Source: Devosia nitrariae
GTDB taxonomy: Bacteria > Pseudomonadota > Alphaproteobacteria > Rhizobiales > Devosiaceae
Assembly (NCBI RefSeq): GCF_030160115.1
Contig: NZ_BSNS01000007.1
Coordinates: 694,392 to 758,391, forward strand
Direction: 5' to 3'
Length of the DNA: 64,000 nt
Made by a program: the position numbers and the translations under genes. Below, in pieces: positions 1 to 7,796 of the stretch; within the stretch, counting starts at the first letter, position 1; every line of letters starts with the position of its first letter. The notes beneath the pieces were generated by a model. The model made no database searches and was not told the DNA's origin. It worked only from the letters and a program-made list of their open reading frames with translations.

Positions 1-1120
1 CAACCCGCACCTGCTTGTCGATCGGGTCGCCGGTGAACGGGGCTGACTTGGCGCCGAAGCGCAAGGGGATCTCAGCGCCCTCACCGGCCGAAAAGCAGAT
101 CTGCACGGCCACCGGATCCCAGATGGTACCGACGGCGACGCCTTCAGCGCCTTGGGCGATGAGCTCGCCGAGGACGACTGTCGCATCGCCCGCCGTGCCG
201 CCCCCCGGATTATCCCACATGTCGGTGATGACCACCGGCCCCTTCTCGGCCGAGAGCGCCCTGGCCACGGCCTGCTTCTCGTCGAGTTGCGGCATCATGA
301 AGGTGCCGCGCAAAGAAAACAGCTCGCGCCCCAACGTCTCGGCGAGAGCCTCGCCCTTGTGCGCGTCGTTGTCGGTGACCACCACCACCTTGGTCCCCAT
401 TTCCGGCACGTCGCCGGCCATGAAGCCGTGGATGACCGAGATCGACAGTACGCCGGGCTCCGATTTCTCGAGGGCATAGAGCCGGTCGACGAAGGCGCGC
501 ATTGGATCGCGCGAGGTCGGGAAGACATCGATCATGCGGCAATCGAAGATGCTCATTACCGGCCTTGCCCGCCCCTCGAGATGCATGGCGGCGATGCGCC
601 AGAGGTCCTCGGCGCGCTCGACGAAGTCGGTATGGGGGAATTCCTTGAAGACGGTGAAAAAGTCTGCCGCTGCCGCGCGTTTGGCCGTCATGTGGCTGTG
701 CGGATCGAGCTCGGCGCAGACGAGCACGTCGGGCCCCACCATCTCGCGTACGCGCGAAAGAAAGTCGCCTTCTGCATCGTCGTAGCCGGCAGCAACCATC
801 GCGCCATGGAGACCGAGCACCACGCCGTCGACCGGCAGCGCTTGCCTCAGCTGGCCGAGGATCTCGTCGCGCAGCTCCTCATAAGTCTGCCGGTTCACGA
901 GGCCGGCGGGATCGGCCCAGGCCGCCGTACCCTCGATCAGCGTCCAGCCCTTCTCGGCTGCCACTTTCCGCCCTACGGTGATCGGCGCCGAACAAAGAGT
1001 CGGCGTTGCCGGATGCATGCCGGGCGGGGCATAGAGGGACGCCTCGAATGCCTTGCGGTCGATGCAGATGGGCGAAAAGGTATTGGTCTCGGTGGCAAGG
1101 GCGGCGGTAAAAAGACGCAA
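1..1120 (-). CDS. M81 family metallopeptidase (MlrC/microcystinase C-like), C-terminus cut by window edge
   Basis: Reading the minus strand from a TTG at 1120 gives an N-terminus RLFTAALATETNTFSP, typical of MlrC-type M81 proteins. HGAM (His105) and DPHSHM (Asp139, His141, His143) match the expected metal ligands of the family. The frame stays open to position 1, so the C-terminal part lies outside the window. Family members are Zn-dependent hydrolases first known from microcystin breakdown, but most homologues sit in catabolic clusters with transporters and have unknown substrates. The TTG start is inferred: an in-frame stop lies at 1133-1135, and the only other candidate is a TTG at 1129. 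It is divergent from the RidA operon. Confidence 0.85.
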   Translation of the reverse strand, partial: MRLFTAALATETNTFSPICIDRKAFEASLYAPPGMHPATPTLCSAPITVGRKVAAEKGWTLIEGTAAWADPAGLVNRQTYEELRDEILGQLRQALPVDGVVLGLHGAMVAAGYDDAEGDFLSRVREMVGPDVLVCAELDPHSHMTAKRAAAADFFTVFKEFPHTDFVERAEDLWRIAAMHLEGRARPVMSIFDCRMIDVFPTSRDPMRAFVDRLYALEKSEPGVLSISVIHGFMAGDVPEMGTKVVVVTDNDAHKGEALAETLGRELFSLRGTFMMPQLDEKQAVARALSAEKGPVVITDMWDNPGGGTAGDATVVLGELIAQGAEGVAVGTIWDPVAVQICFSAGEGAEIPLRFGAKSAPFTGDPIDKQVRV

Positions 1121-1323
1121 GGCAGGCAATCCCTAAGAGGTGGCCGGGCCGCGGCGTGGGAGAGGACAGCACACGGCGTCCGGGCAACCTAGCATGGTCG
1201 CACCGGCGCTTTCACGTAAGAAATTTACAGAAAATGGGCATTTTCGCCGAGGTCACGCCGTCAAAATCCCCTAAACTGCTACGTGCAAGAAATTCGCTTA
1301 CATTTTCAATCGGGAGTCGCGAG
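1121..1323. promoter_or_regulatory. divergent promoter region between MlrC-like gene and ridA-like operon, with inverted repeats
   Basis: This gap separates two divergent transcription units. It contains GAAAATGGGCATTTTC (1230-1245), an inverted repeat with 6-bp arms, and just before it GTAAGAAATTTAC (1217-1229). A related stretch with CAAGAAATTCGCTTAC lies near 1284-1301. Spaced similar motifs in a divergent promoter suggest a repressor or activator site, but no known binding protein could be assigned. Confidence 0.35.
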
Positions 1324-1716
1324 ATGTCGATCATTCGCTATGGCGCCGAGAAGGCCGGTGCCGGTGGCCAGTCCCTACCCTTCGCCCGCGCCGTTCAGGC
1401 CGACGGCTGGCTTTATGTCTCGGGACAGGTGGCGATGAAGGACGGCGAGATCGTCAAGGGCTCGATCGTCGAGGAGACGCACCTCACTATAAAGAACGTC
1501 ATCGCCATCCTCGAGGAAGCCGGCTACGGGCTCGAGCATGTGGTGCGCTGCGGCGTCTGGCTCGACGATCCACGCGACTTCTGGAGCTTCAACGGCGTCT
1601 ACAAGAGCTATTTCGGCGAGCATCCACCGGCGCGCGCCTGCGTGCAGAGCCACATGATGGTGGACTGCAAGGTCGAGATCGAGTGCGTCGCCTATAAGGC
1701 CCCGGACGGCCAATGA
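1324..1716 (+). CDS. RidA family protein (enamine/imine deaminase-like)
   Basis: 130 residues, the usual RidA/YjgF length. RidA proteins hydrolyse reactive enamine and imine intermediates, such as 2-aminoacrylate, released by PLP-dependent dehydratases. The carboxylate-binding arginine of active Rid proteins is present in PPARAC (Arg104), and the VEIE segment near the C-terminus holds the conserved glutamate. The ATG at 1324 is chosen because it follows a purine-rich GGGAGTCGCGAG and gives a family-length N-terminus. Its stop overlaps the next gene's start (ATGA), so translation is probably coupled. The nearby D-serine dehydratase-like PLP enzyme is a natural partner. Confidence 0.85.
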   Translation: MSIIRYGAEKAGAGGQSLPFARAVQADGWLYVSGQVAMKDGEIVKGSIVEETHLTIKNVIAILEEAGYGLEHVVRCGVWLDDPRDFWSFNGVYKSYFGEHPPARACVQSHMMVDCKVEIECVAYKAPDGQ

Positions 1717-2492
1717 CCGCGGCCCCGTTCAGCCTAGAGGGCAAGACGGCGCTGATCACCGGCGCGGGCGGCGGCATCGGGCGGGCCCTCGTCTCGGCCT
1801 GCCGGGAGGCGGGCGCAGCGGTCGTCGGCGCCGATCGGGAAGCGGCGATGCTCGATGGGCTCGATCTTGCCAGCCGGGTCGTCTGCGACCTGTCCGATAC
1901 CGCCGCGACCCAGATGGCCGTCCGCGACCACCTCGCCGCCCACGGCGCTCCCGACATCCTCGTTTCCAACGCCGGCTTCACTCGCGCCGAGACTATTGAA
2001 CAGGTCGATATGGCGGTCTGGGAGTCCGAACTCGCCATCAACCTCAACGGGGCCTATGCGGTCGCCGCCCCGATCATCGAGGCCATGGCCGCGCGCGGGG
2101 CGGGAAGCGTCGTCTTCATCGCCTCGGTCAACGGCCTCGCTCACTTCGGCAATCCGGCCTATTCGGCCGCCAAAGCCGGGCTCATCGCCTATGCCCGGGC
2201 CATCGCCCTCGAGCGCGGCCACCGTGGGGTGCGCGCCAATGTCGTCTGCCCGGGCTCGGTCAGAACCCCAGCGTGGGACCACCGCCTCGAAAAGAACCCG
2301 ACGCTCCTCGACAAGGTCCTGCCGCACTATCCGCTCGGACGCCTGGTCAGCCCGCAGGAAGTGGCCAACGCCGTGATCTTCTTTGCTTCGGACGCCTCCT
2401 CGGGCATCACCGGCACGACGCTTGCGGTCGATGCCGGCTTGACCGCCGGATATATGCGGTTCGTCAGCGACTTGCTGACGCAAGAGAACTGA
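1713..2492 (+). CDS. SDR family NAD(P)-dependent oxidoreductase
   Basis: 259 residues, classical short-chain dehydrogenase length. The cofactor motif TGAGGGIG is near residues 12-19, NAG follows at the expected place (SNAGF), and the catalytic set Ser138, Tyr150 and Lys154 (YSAAK) is complete. The C-terminal G-T-x-x-x-V-D-A-G end is standard for the family. It is translationally coupled to the RidA-like gene by a 4-bp overlap and followed after 5 bp by a PLP enzyme, so the three form one operon. The substrate is unknown; a hydroxy acid or beta-hydroxy amino acid derivative would fit the neighbours. Confidence 0.88.
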   Translation: MTAAPFSLEGKTALITGAGGGIGRALVSACREAGAAVVGADREAAMLDGLDLASRVVCDLSDTAATQMAVRDHLAAHGAPDILVSNAGFTRAETIEQVDMAVWESELAINLNGAYAVAAPIIEAMAARGAGSVVFIASVNGLAHFGNPAYSAAKAGLIAYARAIALERGHRGVRANVVCPGSVRTPAWDHRLEKNPTLLDKVLPHYPLGRLVSPQEVANAVIFFASDASSGITGTTLAVDAGLTAGYMRFVSDLLTQEN

Positions 2493-2497
2493 ACGCT

Positions 2498-3571
2498 ATG
2501 GATGTTAACGCTGTGAACATTTCCGACATCGAGACACCGGCCGTGCTCATCGATCTCGACAAGGTCGAGGCCAATCTCAAGCGGACGCAGGACTATGCGG
2601 ATGCGCACGGGGTGAAGCTGAGGCCCCATATCAAGACCCACAAGCTCCCGCGCTTTGCCAGGCGCCAGATCGAACTCGGCGCGGTCGGCATCACCGTGCA
2701 AAAGCTGGGCGAGGCCGAGGTGATGGCCGATGCCGGTATCACCGACATCTTCCTGCCTTACAACATCCTCGGCGAAGCCAAGCTCAAGCGCCTCGCGGCG
2801 CTCCACCGACGCGTCACCATCCGCGCGACCGCTGACAGCCCCGAGACGGTTGCCGGCCTTTCGGCGACTTTTGCCGGTGCGCAAAAGCCTCTCGAGGTGA
2901 TGGTCGAATGCGACACCGGCATGGGCCGCTGCGGGGTGCAGAGCCCGCAGGCGGCGCTGGAGCTGGCAAAGCTCATCGACGGCTCGCCAGGCCTGTCATT
3001 CGCCGGCCTGATGACCTATCCGGCAGCCGGCCAATACGCCGAAGCGGCGCGATGGCTGGCGCAGGGCAAGGCGCTGCTGACTGCAGCGGGCCTATCGCCA
3101 CGCATCATTTCCAACGGCGGAACGCCCGACCTCTGGCACGCCCATGAGGCCGTGGTGGCTACCGAGCACCGGCCCGGCACCTATATCTATATGGACCGCT
3201 ACCAGGTGGAGAAGGGCGTCGCGACGTTCGACGATTGCGCGCTGACGGTCGTCACGACCGTCGTTTCACGTCCAACCGAAAATCGCGCCATCATTGATGC
3301 CGGCTCCAAGGCCCTGACCAGCGACACGCTGGGGCTGACCGGCTACGGCCGCGTCCTCGGCTATCCGGAAGCAGTCATCACTTCACTGAGTGAAGAGCAC
3401 GGCACCATCGACCTCTCGGTTTCGACCAGGAAGCCCGCGATCGGCGAGAAGCTGCGGATAGTCCCCAACCACTGCTGCGTGGTCTCCAACCTCTTCGACG
3501 TGGTGAACCTGACGCAGGGCGAGGACGTGGTGGAGACGGTGCCAGTCGCTGCCCGCGGGCGCGTGGACTAG
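2498..3571 (+). CDS. D-serine dehydratase / D-threonine aldolase-like PLP enzyme
   Basis: 357 residues of the alanine racemase N-terminal fold type (fold III). The PLP lysine is Lys46 in RPHIKTHK. The C-terminal metal motif is His325-Cys-Cys327 (NHCC): the H-x-C pattern matches the Zn site of eukaryotic-type D-serine dehydratase, while D-threonine aldolases carry H-x-D. This slightly favours a dehydratase or related lyase, but substrate cannot be set from sequence. Start ATG 2498 lies 5 bp after the SDR stop. Last gene of the RidA-SDR operon; it is followed by a hairpin repeat before the convergent operon. Confidence 0.82.
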   Translation: MDVNAVNISDIETPAVLIDLDKVEANLKRTQDYADAHGVKLRPHIKTHKLPRFARRQIELGAVGITVQKLGEAEVMADAGITDIFLPYNILGEAKLKRLAALHRRVTIRATADSPETVAGLSATFAGAQKPLEVMVECDTGMGRCGVQSPQAALELAKLIDGSPGLSFAGLMTYPAAGQYAEAARWLAQGKALLTAAGLSPRIISNGGTPDLWHAHEAVVATEHRPGTYIYMDRYQVEKGVATFDDCALTVVTTVVSRPTENRAIIDAGSKALTSDTLGLTGYGRVLGYPEAVITSLSEEHGTIDLSVSTRKPAIGEKLRIVPNHCCVVSNLFDVVNLTQGEDVVETVPVAARGRVD

Positions 3572-3607
3572 TCTAGGTGTGTCGAGATTCAGGTCAGGCC
3601 GAGGCGA

Positions 3608-3683
3608 AAATGGTCGTTTCCGAGAACCGAAGCGCAGCGTATCTTGGGTACGTGAGCATCGGAAGCGCAGGAAATGACCATTT
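3608..3683. repeat. long hairpin element between convergent operons
   Basis: Inverted repeat AAATGGTCGTTTCC (3608-3621) with GGAAATGACCATTT (3670-3683); the arms differ by one position that still pairs as G-U in RNA. Inside it, CGAAGCGCAG and GGAAGCGCAG repeat on both sides of the loop. It lies between the stop of the PLP enzyme gene (3571) and the stop of the opposing epimerase gene (3715), so it may work as a two-way transcription terminator. It looks like a dispersed palindromic unit, but no second copy was seen in the window. Confidence 0.5.
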
Positions 3684-3714
3684 GCAGACCGGCATCACCT
3701 GAATATCGGCGCAC

Positions 3715-4542
3715 CTAGCAGACGGTTGCCACCCGCTCTTTGATGACGGCCAGCACCTCGTCGCCCGGCCGCTTCCACCAATTGTCCTTGGAGAAGATCT
3801 CGACTTCCTGCGGCCCATCGAAGCCGGCGGCCTCGATCATGGCGCGGATGCCCTTGAGGTCGATGACCCCGTCGCCCATCATGCCGCGGTCGAGCAGCAT
3901 GTCGGTGGTCGGCACCAGCCAGTCGCAGATGTGGTGGGCAAAGATCCGCTTCATGCGGCCGGCGCGGGCGATGGCGCGGGCAAGGTAAGGGTCCCACCAG
4001 ACGTGATAGACGTCGATGGCAACGCCAACCGTTTCGCCCAGCGTTTCGCAGATGTCGAGCGCCTGGTCGATGGTGTTCACACACGCCCGGTCCGCCGCGT
4101 ACATCGGGTGCAGCGGCTCGATGGCGATTTTGACGCCCGAGGCCTTGGCGTGCGGCAGCATTGCGGCGATGCCTTCGGTGACCATCTGGCGCGCACCGGC
4201 GATGTCTTTCGATGACCCCGGCAGGCCGCCGACGACCAGCACCAAGCAATCGGCATTGAGTGCCGCTGCTTCGTCGATGGCGCGGTGGTTGTCGTCGATG
4301 GCTTTCTGCCGACCCTCGGCCGTTTCGGCCGGGAACATGCCACCGCGGCACACGCCCGTGACCTGCAGCTTGTTCTCCTTGACGATCCGCGCCGCCTCAT
4401 CGAGGCCGATGGCGGCGATCTGGTCTCGCCAGGGCGAGATGGCGGTGATGCCGGCCTTGAGGCACCCGTCGACCGCTTCGGCAAACCCCCAGACTTCGCG
4501 GGTGGTGGCAAGGTTGAGCGAGATCACGGTGTCGGCGCTCAT
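3715..4542 (-). CDS. sugar phosphate isomerase/epimerase family TIM-barrel protein
   Basis: 275 residues with the xylose isomerase-like/AP endonuclease 2 barrel pattern. Visible motifs are the metal-ligand glutamate in IAIEPLHP, VAIDVYHVWWDP (Asp, His), IFAHHICDW and a final EVEIFS. These enzymes act on keto sugars or inositols as isomerases, epimerases or beta-eliminases. Its start overlaps the stop of the DUF993 gene (ATGA), and a Gfo/Idh dehydrogenase lies upstream on the same strand, so the three very likely form one catabolic operon. No substrate can be read from the sequence. Confidence 0.85.
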   Translation of the reverse strand: MSADTVISLNLATTREVWGFAEAVDGCLKAGITAISPWRDQIAAIGLDEAARIVKENKLQVTGVCRGGMFPAETAEGRQKAIDDNHRAIDEAAALNADCLVLVVGGLPGSSKDIAGARQMVTEGIAAMLPHAKASGVKIAIEPLHPMYAADRACVNTIDQALDICETLGETVGVAIDVYHVWWDPYLARAIARAGRMKRIFAHHICDWLVPTTDMLLDRGMMGDGVIDLKGIRAMIEAAGFDGPQEVEIFSKDNWWKRPGDEVLAVIKERVATVC

Positions 4543-5708
4543 GCGGCAACCCCGTGTACAGCGAGGACATCCCTCATCCGCGTAACCGCCAGCTCCGGGT
4601 CGGCCAGCACCCGCGCCTTGTCGGCCAGCCGGAAAAGTTCGCTGAGGTGCTGGAGCGACCGGGTCGACTGCTGCCCACCGATCATGGCGAAGTGGTCCTG
4701 CAGCCCATTGAGATAGGCAAGGAATACCACCCCTGTCTTGTAGAACCGGGTCGGCGCCGCAAAGATATGGCGACTCAAGGGCACGGTCGGCTCGAGAAGA
4801 TCGAAGAACTCGTTGTTGTTGCCCTTTCCGAGCGCCGCGAGCCCGGCCGAAGCGGCCGGCGCGATGGCATCGAAGATGCCGAGCAGCGCATGCGAGTAGC
4901 CGGCCTCGTCGCCGGCGATGAGCTCGGCATAGTTGAAGTCGTCGCCGGTATACATCTTGACGCTCTGCGGCAGCCGCCGGCGCATCGAGATCTCCTTCTC
5001 CTTGGACAAGAGCGAAATCTTGATGCCGTCGACCTTGTCGGCATGTGCTTCGATGACGTCGAGGCAGACATCCATGGCCGCCTCGTGCGTTTCGCGACCC
5101 CAATAGCCCGCGAGCGCCGGATCGAACATCTCGCCAAGCCAGTGGATGATGACCGGCTCCCTGACCTGGGAAAGGATGCGGTGATAGACCGTCGCGTAAT
5201 CGTCGGGGCTGTTGGCGGCGGCCGCCAGCGCCCGGCTCGCCATCAGGATGACGCGCCCGCCCTCGCCCTCGACGAAGCCAACCTGCTCCTCATAGGCCTT
5301 GATGATCGCCTCGAGCGTGACGTCCGGCCCAGGCATCAGGTGGTCGGTGCCCGCACCATAGGCGATGAGGGCGTCGTCACGGGTCTTCGCCTCCGCCTGC
5401 GCTTGGCGGATCAGCTCCTTGGCCTCGAGCCAGGTCAGCCCCATACCCCGCTGTGCGGTGTCCATGGCTTCGGCAACGCCGAGCCCGAGGTCCCAGAGCC
5501 GGTGGCGGAAGGCCAGGGTCTTGTCCCAGTCGATGGCCGGGGTCAGCCACGGATCGTTGTTGGCCAGCGGATCGGCAACGACATGGGCCGCCGCATAGGC
5601 GATGCGCGGAAAATCGCTCGCCTTGAACCGGACGAAGGGGATCGGCTCACCGGCCAGGGCATAGGGCGTCACGGTGCGGTCGGGATTGGGCAGGTTGATG
5701 GTCGGCAT
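4539..5708 (-). CDS. DUF993 / dihydrodipicolinate synthase-like family protein
   Basis: 389 residues. It resembles the DUF993 group of TIM-barrel proteins annotated as dihydrodipicolinate synthase family; I recognise it from its overall sequence (for instance GAGTDHLMPGPDV and YTGDDFNY) and from its company. The group is usually found with Gfo/Idh dehydrogenases and isomerase/epimerase proteins in sugar clusters and is thought to act as an aldolase or lyase, not proven. ATG 5708 is chosen since GGAGGCGCACC stands right before it; a longer frame to 5783 runs into repeat DNA. Overlaps the downstream epimerase gene by 4 bp. Confidence 0.75.
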   Translation of the reverse strand: MPTINLPNPDRTVTPYALAGEPIPFVRFKASDFPRIAYAAAHVVADPLANNDPWLTPAIDWDKTLAFRHRLWDLGLGVAEAMDTAQRGMGLTWLEAKELIRQAQAEAKTRDDALIAYGAGTDHLMPGPDVTLEAIIKAYEEQVGFVEGEGGRVILMASRALAAAANSPDDYATVYHRILSQVREPVIIHWLGEMFDPALAGYWGRETHEAAMDVCLDVIEAHADKVDGIKISLLSKEKEISMRRRLPQSVKMYTGDDFNYAELIAGDEAGYSHALLGIFDAIAPAASAGLAALGKGNNNEFFDLLEPTVPLSRHIFAAPTRFYKTGVVFLAYLNGLQDHFAMIGGQQSTRSLQHLSELFRLADKARVLADPELAVTRMRDVLAVHGVAA

Positions 5709-5721
5709 GGTGCGCCTCCAG

Positions 5722-5848
5722 AAGGCCCCCTCACCCGGCGCTGCGCGCCGACCTCTCCCCCACGGGAGAGGTGAAGTGGGCACAATGACTTGTCTTGGTC
5801 ACCTCTCCCTGTGGGGAGCGGTCGGCCCCAATAGGCCTAGGTGAGGGG
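5722..5848. repeat. CCTCACC/GGGAGAGGTGA nested inverted repeat
   Basis: Nested inverted repeats fill the gap between the Gfo/Idh gene and the DUF993 gene: an outer pair CCCTCACC and GGTGAGGGG, and an inner pair CCTCTCCC-ACGGGAGAGGTGA and TCACCTCTCCC-TGTGGGGAG. The core is also self-complementary (CGGCGCTGCGCGCCG). This sequence type is a common dispersed intergenic repeat in Rhizobiales and other alphaproteobacteria. It would be transcribed within the operon and may tune downstream expression or transcript stability. Confidence 0.7.
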
Positions 5849-5863
5849 CCTTCCGGCCCCCGC

Positions 5864-7015
5864 TCAGATCTCCAGTTTGGGCACGTCGAGCCAGCGCCGC
5901 TCGGCCCAGCTCTTGAGGCCGAGTTCGGCGAGCTGCACACCCTTGGCCCCGGCGTCGAGACCATAGTTCCACGGCGCGTCCTCGGCGACGTGGCGAAGGA
6001 ACATTTCCCACTGCGCCTTGAAGCCGTTCTCGGCCGGCCAGTTATCCGGAACCTCTTCCCAATCGGCAAAGAAGTTCATCGTCTGCGGCTGGTCGGGGTT
6101 CCACACGGGCTTGGGCGTGTTGACCCGATGCTGGGTGAAGCATTTGTGCAGGCCCGCGACAGCCGAGCCATGCGTGCCGTCGACATGGAAGGTGACGAGA
6201 TCGTCACGGCGCACCCGCGTCGTCCAGCTCGAATTGATCTGGGCGACCACCCCGCCTTCGAGCTCGAAGGTGGCATAGGCCGCATCGTCCGTGTCGGCCG
6301 TGAAGCGGTTGCCCTGTTCATCGACACGCTCGGGAATATGCGTCGCCCCGAGGCAGGAGACCGCCTTGACCTCGCCGAAAAGGTTGTCGAGCACGTAGCG
6401 CCAGTGACAGAGCATGTCGAGGATGATGCCGCCGCCGTCGCCCTTGCGGTAGTTCCAGGAGGGACGCTGCGCCTTCTGCCAGTCGCCCTCGAACACCCAG
6501 TAGCCGAACTCGCCCCTGACCGAAAGCATCTTGCCGAAGAAGCCTGAGTCCCGCAGCATCTTGAGCTTCATGAGCCCGGGCAGGAACAACTTGTCCTGCA
6601 CCACACCGTGCTTGACGCCCGAAGCCTTGGCCTTCCTTGCGAGCGCGACGGCGACGTCGAGATCGTCCGAGATCGGCTTTTCGCAGTAGACGGCCTTGCC
6701 GGCGTCGATCGCCTTCTCGATGAGCGAAGCGCGCATCAGGGTGGTGCCGGCATCGAAGAACACCGTGTCGTCCGCATTGGCGAGCGCCTTGTCGAGATCG
6801 GTCGTCCAGCGCTTGATGTCGTGCTTCTTGGCCAGACGCTCGATCTTGTCGGCGTCCCGCCCGACGATGATCGGATCGACCACCAGCCTGTCGCCATTGG
6901 CAAGCGCGATACCGCCCTGGTCGCGGATCGCCAGGATCGAGCGCACCAGGTGCTGGTTGTAACCCATACGCCCGGTGACCCCGTGCATGATGAGGCCGAG
7001 CCGTTGTTCCGCCAT
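5864..7015 (-). CDS. Gfo/Idh/MocA family oxidoreductase
   Basis: 383 residues. The N-terminal Rossmann region has HGVTGRMGYN, and the family motif appears as YCEKPIS near residue 109. The middle holds the usual C-terminal alpha/beta substrate domain with DMLCHWRYVLD, placing the catalytic-type His in the expected segment. Enzymes of this family oxidise or reduce sugar and inositol hydroxyls with NAD(P). First gene of a minus-strand operon with DUF993 and isomerase/epimerase genes; start preceded by GGGAGGATTTG. An operator-like palindrome lies 31 bp upstream (7046-7059). Confidence 0.87.
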   Translation of the reverse strand: MAEQRLGLIMHGVTGRMGYNQHLVRSILAIRDQGGIALANGDRLVVDPIIVGRDADKIERLAKKHDIKRWTTDLDKALANADDTVFFDAGTTLMRASLIEKAIDAGKAVYCEKPISDDLDVAVALARKAKASGVKHGVVQDKLFLPGLMKLKMLRDSGFFGKMLSVRGEFGYWVFEGDWQKAQRPSWNYRKGDGGGIILDMLCHWRYVLDNLFGEVKAVSCLGATHIPERVDEQGNRFTADTDDAAYATFELEGGVVAQINSSWTTRVRRDDLVTFHVDGTHGSAVAGLHKCFTQHRVNTPKPVWNPDQPQTMNFFADWEEVPDNWPAENGFKAQWEMFLRHVAEDAPWNYGLDAGAKGVQLAELGLKSWAERRWLDVPKLEI

Positions 7016-7045
7016 CAGACAAATCCTCCCAAGCCGCTTGCGGTG

Positions 7046-7059
7046 TAACTGATTGGTTA
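7046..7059. promoter_or_regulatory. operator-like palindrome A (TAACTGATTGGTTA)
   Basis: TAACTGATTGGTTA, flanked by G and C so that GTAAC and GTTAC form perfect outer arms (7045-7060). It lies in the divergent gap between the Gfo/Idh operon and the GST gene. The same motif recurs at 8665, 13991 and 14047, each before a transporter operon. Likely binding site of one shared regulator. Confidence 0.65.
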
Positions 7060-7166
7060 CTTACGTAGCCGAAGGCGGCGGGCGGCGTCAAGCGGGCTGG
7101 CGTGGTCTCACTTGCATATTTGGCTTCAGACCGCCGATGTTGGCAGCATCTACGAGGAGAAGTGCC

Positions 7167-7796
7167 ATGCGCCTGCACACCCGCTACCAGAACTCAGCCG
7201 GCGAGCGCGTGCGCATCGTCCTTGAACTCAAGAGTCTCGCCTACGACTACGTCGCCATTCCTTCCCTCTCGGGCGCCGACTATCGGTGCATCAATCCGCA
7301 GCTTCTGATGCCGGCGCTCGAGATCGACGGGCACGTCGTGACCCAATCGCTCGCGATCATCGAGCTCCTCGAGGAGCTCTATCCCGATCCGTCAATCCTC
7401 CCCGCCGCGCCCTTCGCACGCGCCGGCGCCCGCGCCTTTGCCGCTGTCATCGCGGCCGACCTGCACCCGGTTACGGTCAATCGCGTGCGGCGTTACCTTG
7501 CTGAGGAGCTGGGGGCAGGCGATGCGGTTCTTGCCGAATGGTATCGGCATTGGGCGAAGTTGGCTTTGGAGACGCTCGAAGCGCTGCTGAAACGGCGCGA
7601 CCACGCAACGCGGTTCGCCTATTCCGACACCCCGGGTTTGGCGGAAGCCTGCCTCGTGCCCGCCATGCGCAACGCCCGCCGCTTCGACTGCGACCTCTCG
7701 CCTTATCCGCTGCTGCGGGAGCTGGATGGCCAATGCCGGGATCTCGTGCCCTTTCGTCGCGCCGCGCCCGAAAGCCAGCCCGATTTCCCCGCTTAA
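7167..7796 (+). CDS. glutathione S-transferase family protein (maleylacetoacetate isomerase-like)
   Basis: 209 residues, close to zeta-class GST and maleylacetoacetate isomerase length. The N-terminal thioredoxin-like domain has RYQNSAGERVRIVLELK, where the SxGxRVRI pattern holds the catalytic serine, and VTQSLAIIELLEE is the gamma-glutamyl binding signature of the family. The C-terminal helical domain has the LAEACLVPAMRNARRF segment typical of zeta GSTs. Start ATG 7167 follows GAGGAGAAG. Its TAA shares the TTAA at 7793-7796 with the stop of the convergent TauE gene. Possible role in aromatic or cis-trans isomerisation; no partner genes for tyrosine breakdown are visible. Confidence 0.8.
   Translation: MRLHTRYQNSAGERVRIVLELKSLAYDYVAIPSLSGADYRCINPQLLMPALEIDGHVVTQSLAIIELLEELYPDPSILPAAPFARAGARAFAAVIAADLHPVTVNRVRRYLAEELGAGDAVLAEWYRHWAKLALETLEALLKRRDHATRFAYSDTPGLAEACLVPAMRNARRFDCDLSPYPLLRELDGQCRDLVPFRRAAPESQPDFPA

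Noticed and set aside
152..1192. Long open frame on the plus strand opposite the MlrC-like gene
   Set aside because: It is the antisense of a gene with clear metal motifs, is rich in Arg, Gly and His from GC-rich codons and has no recognisable domain.
5709..5783. N-terminal extension of the DUF993 gene
   Set aside because: The extension is translated repeat DNA; the ATG at 5708 has a better ribosome site.
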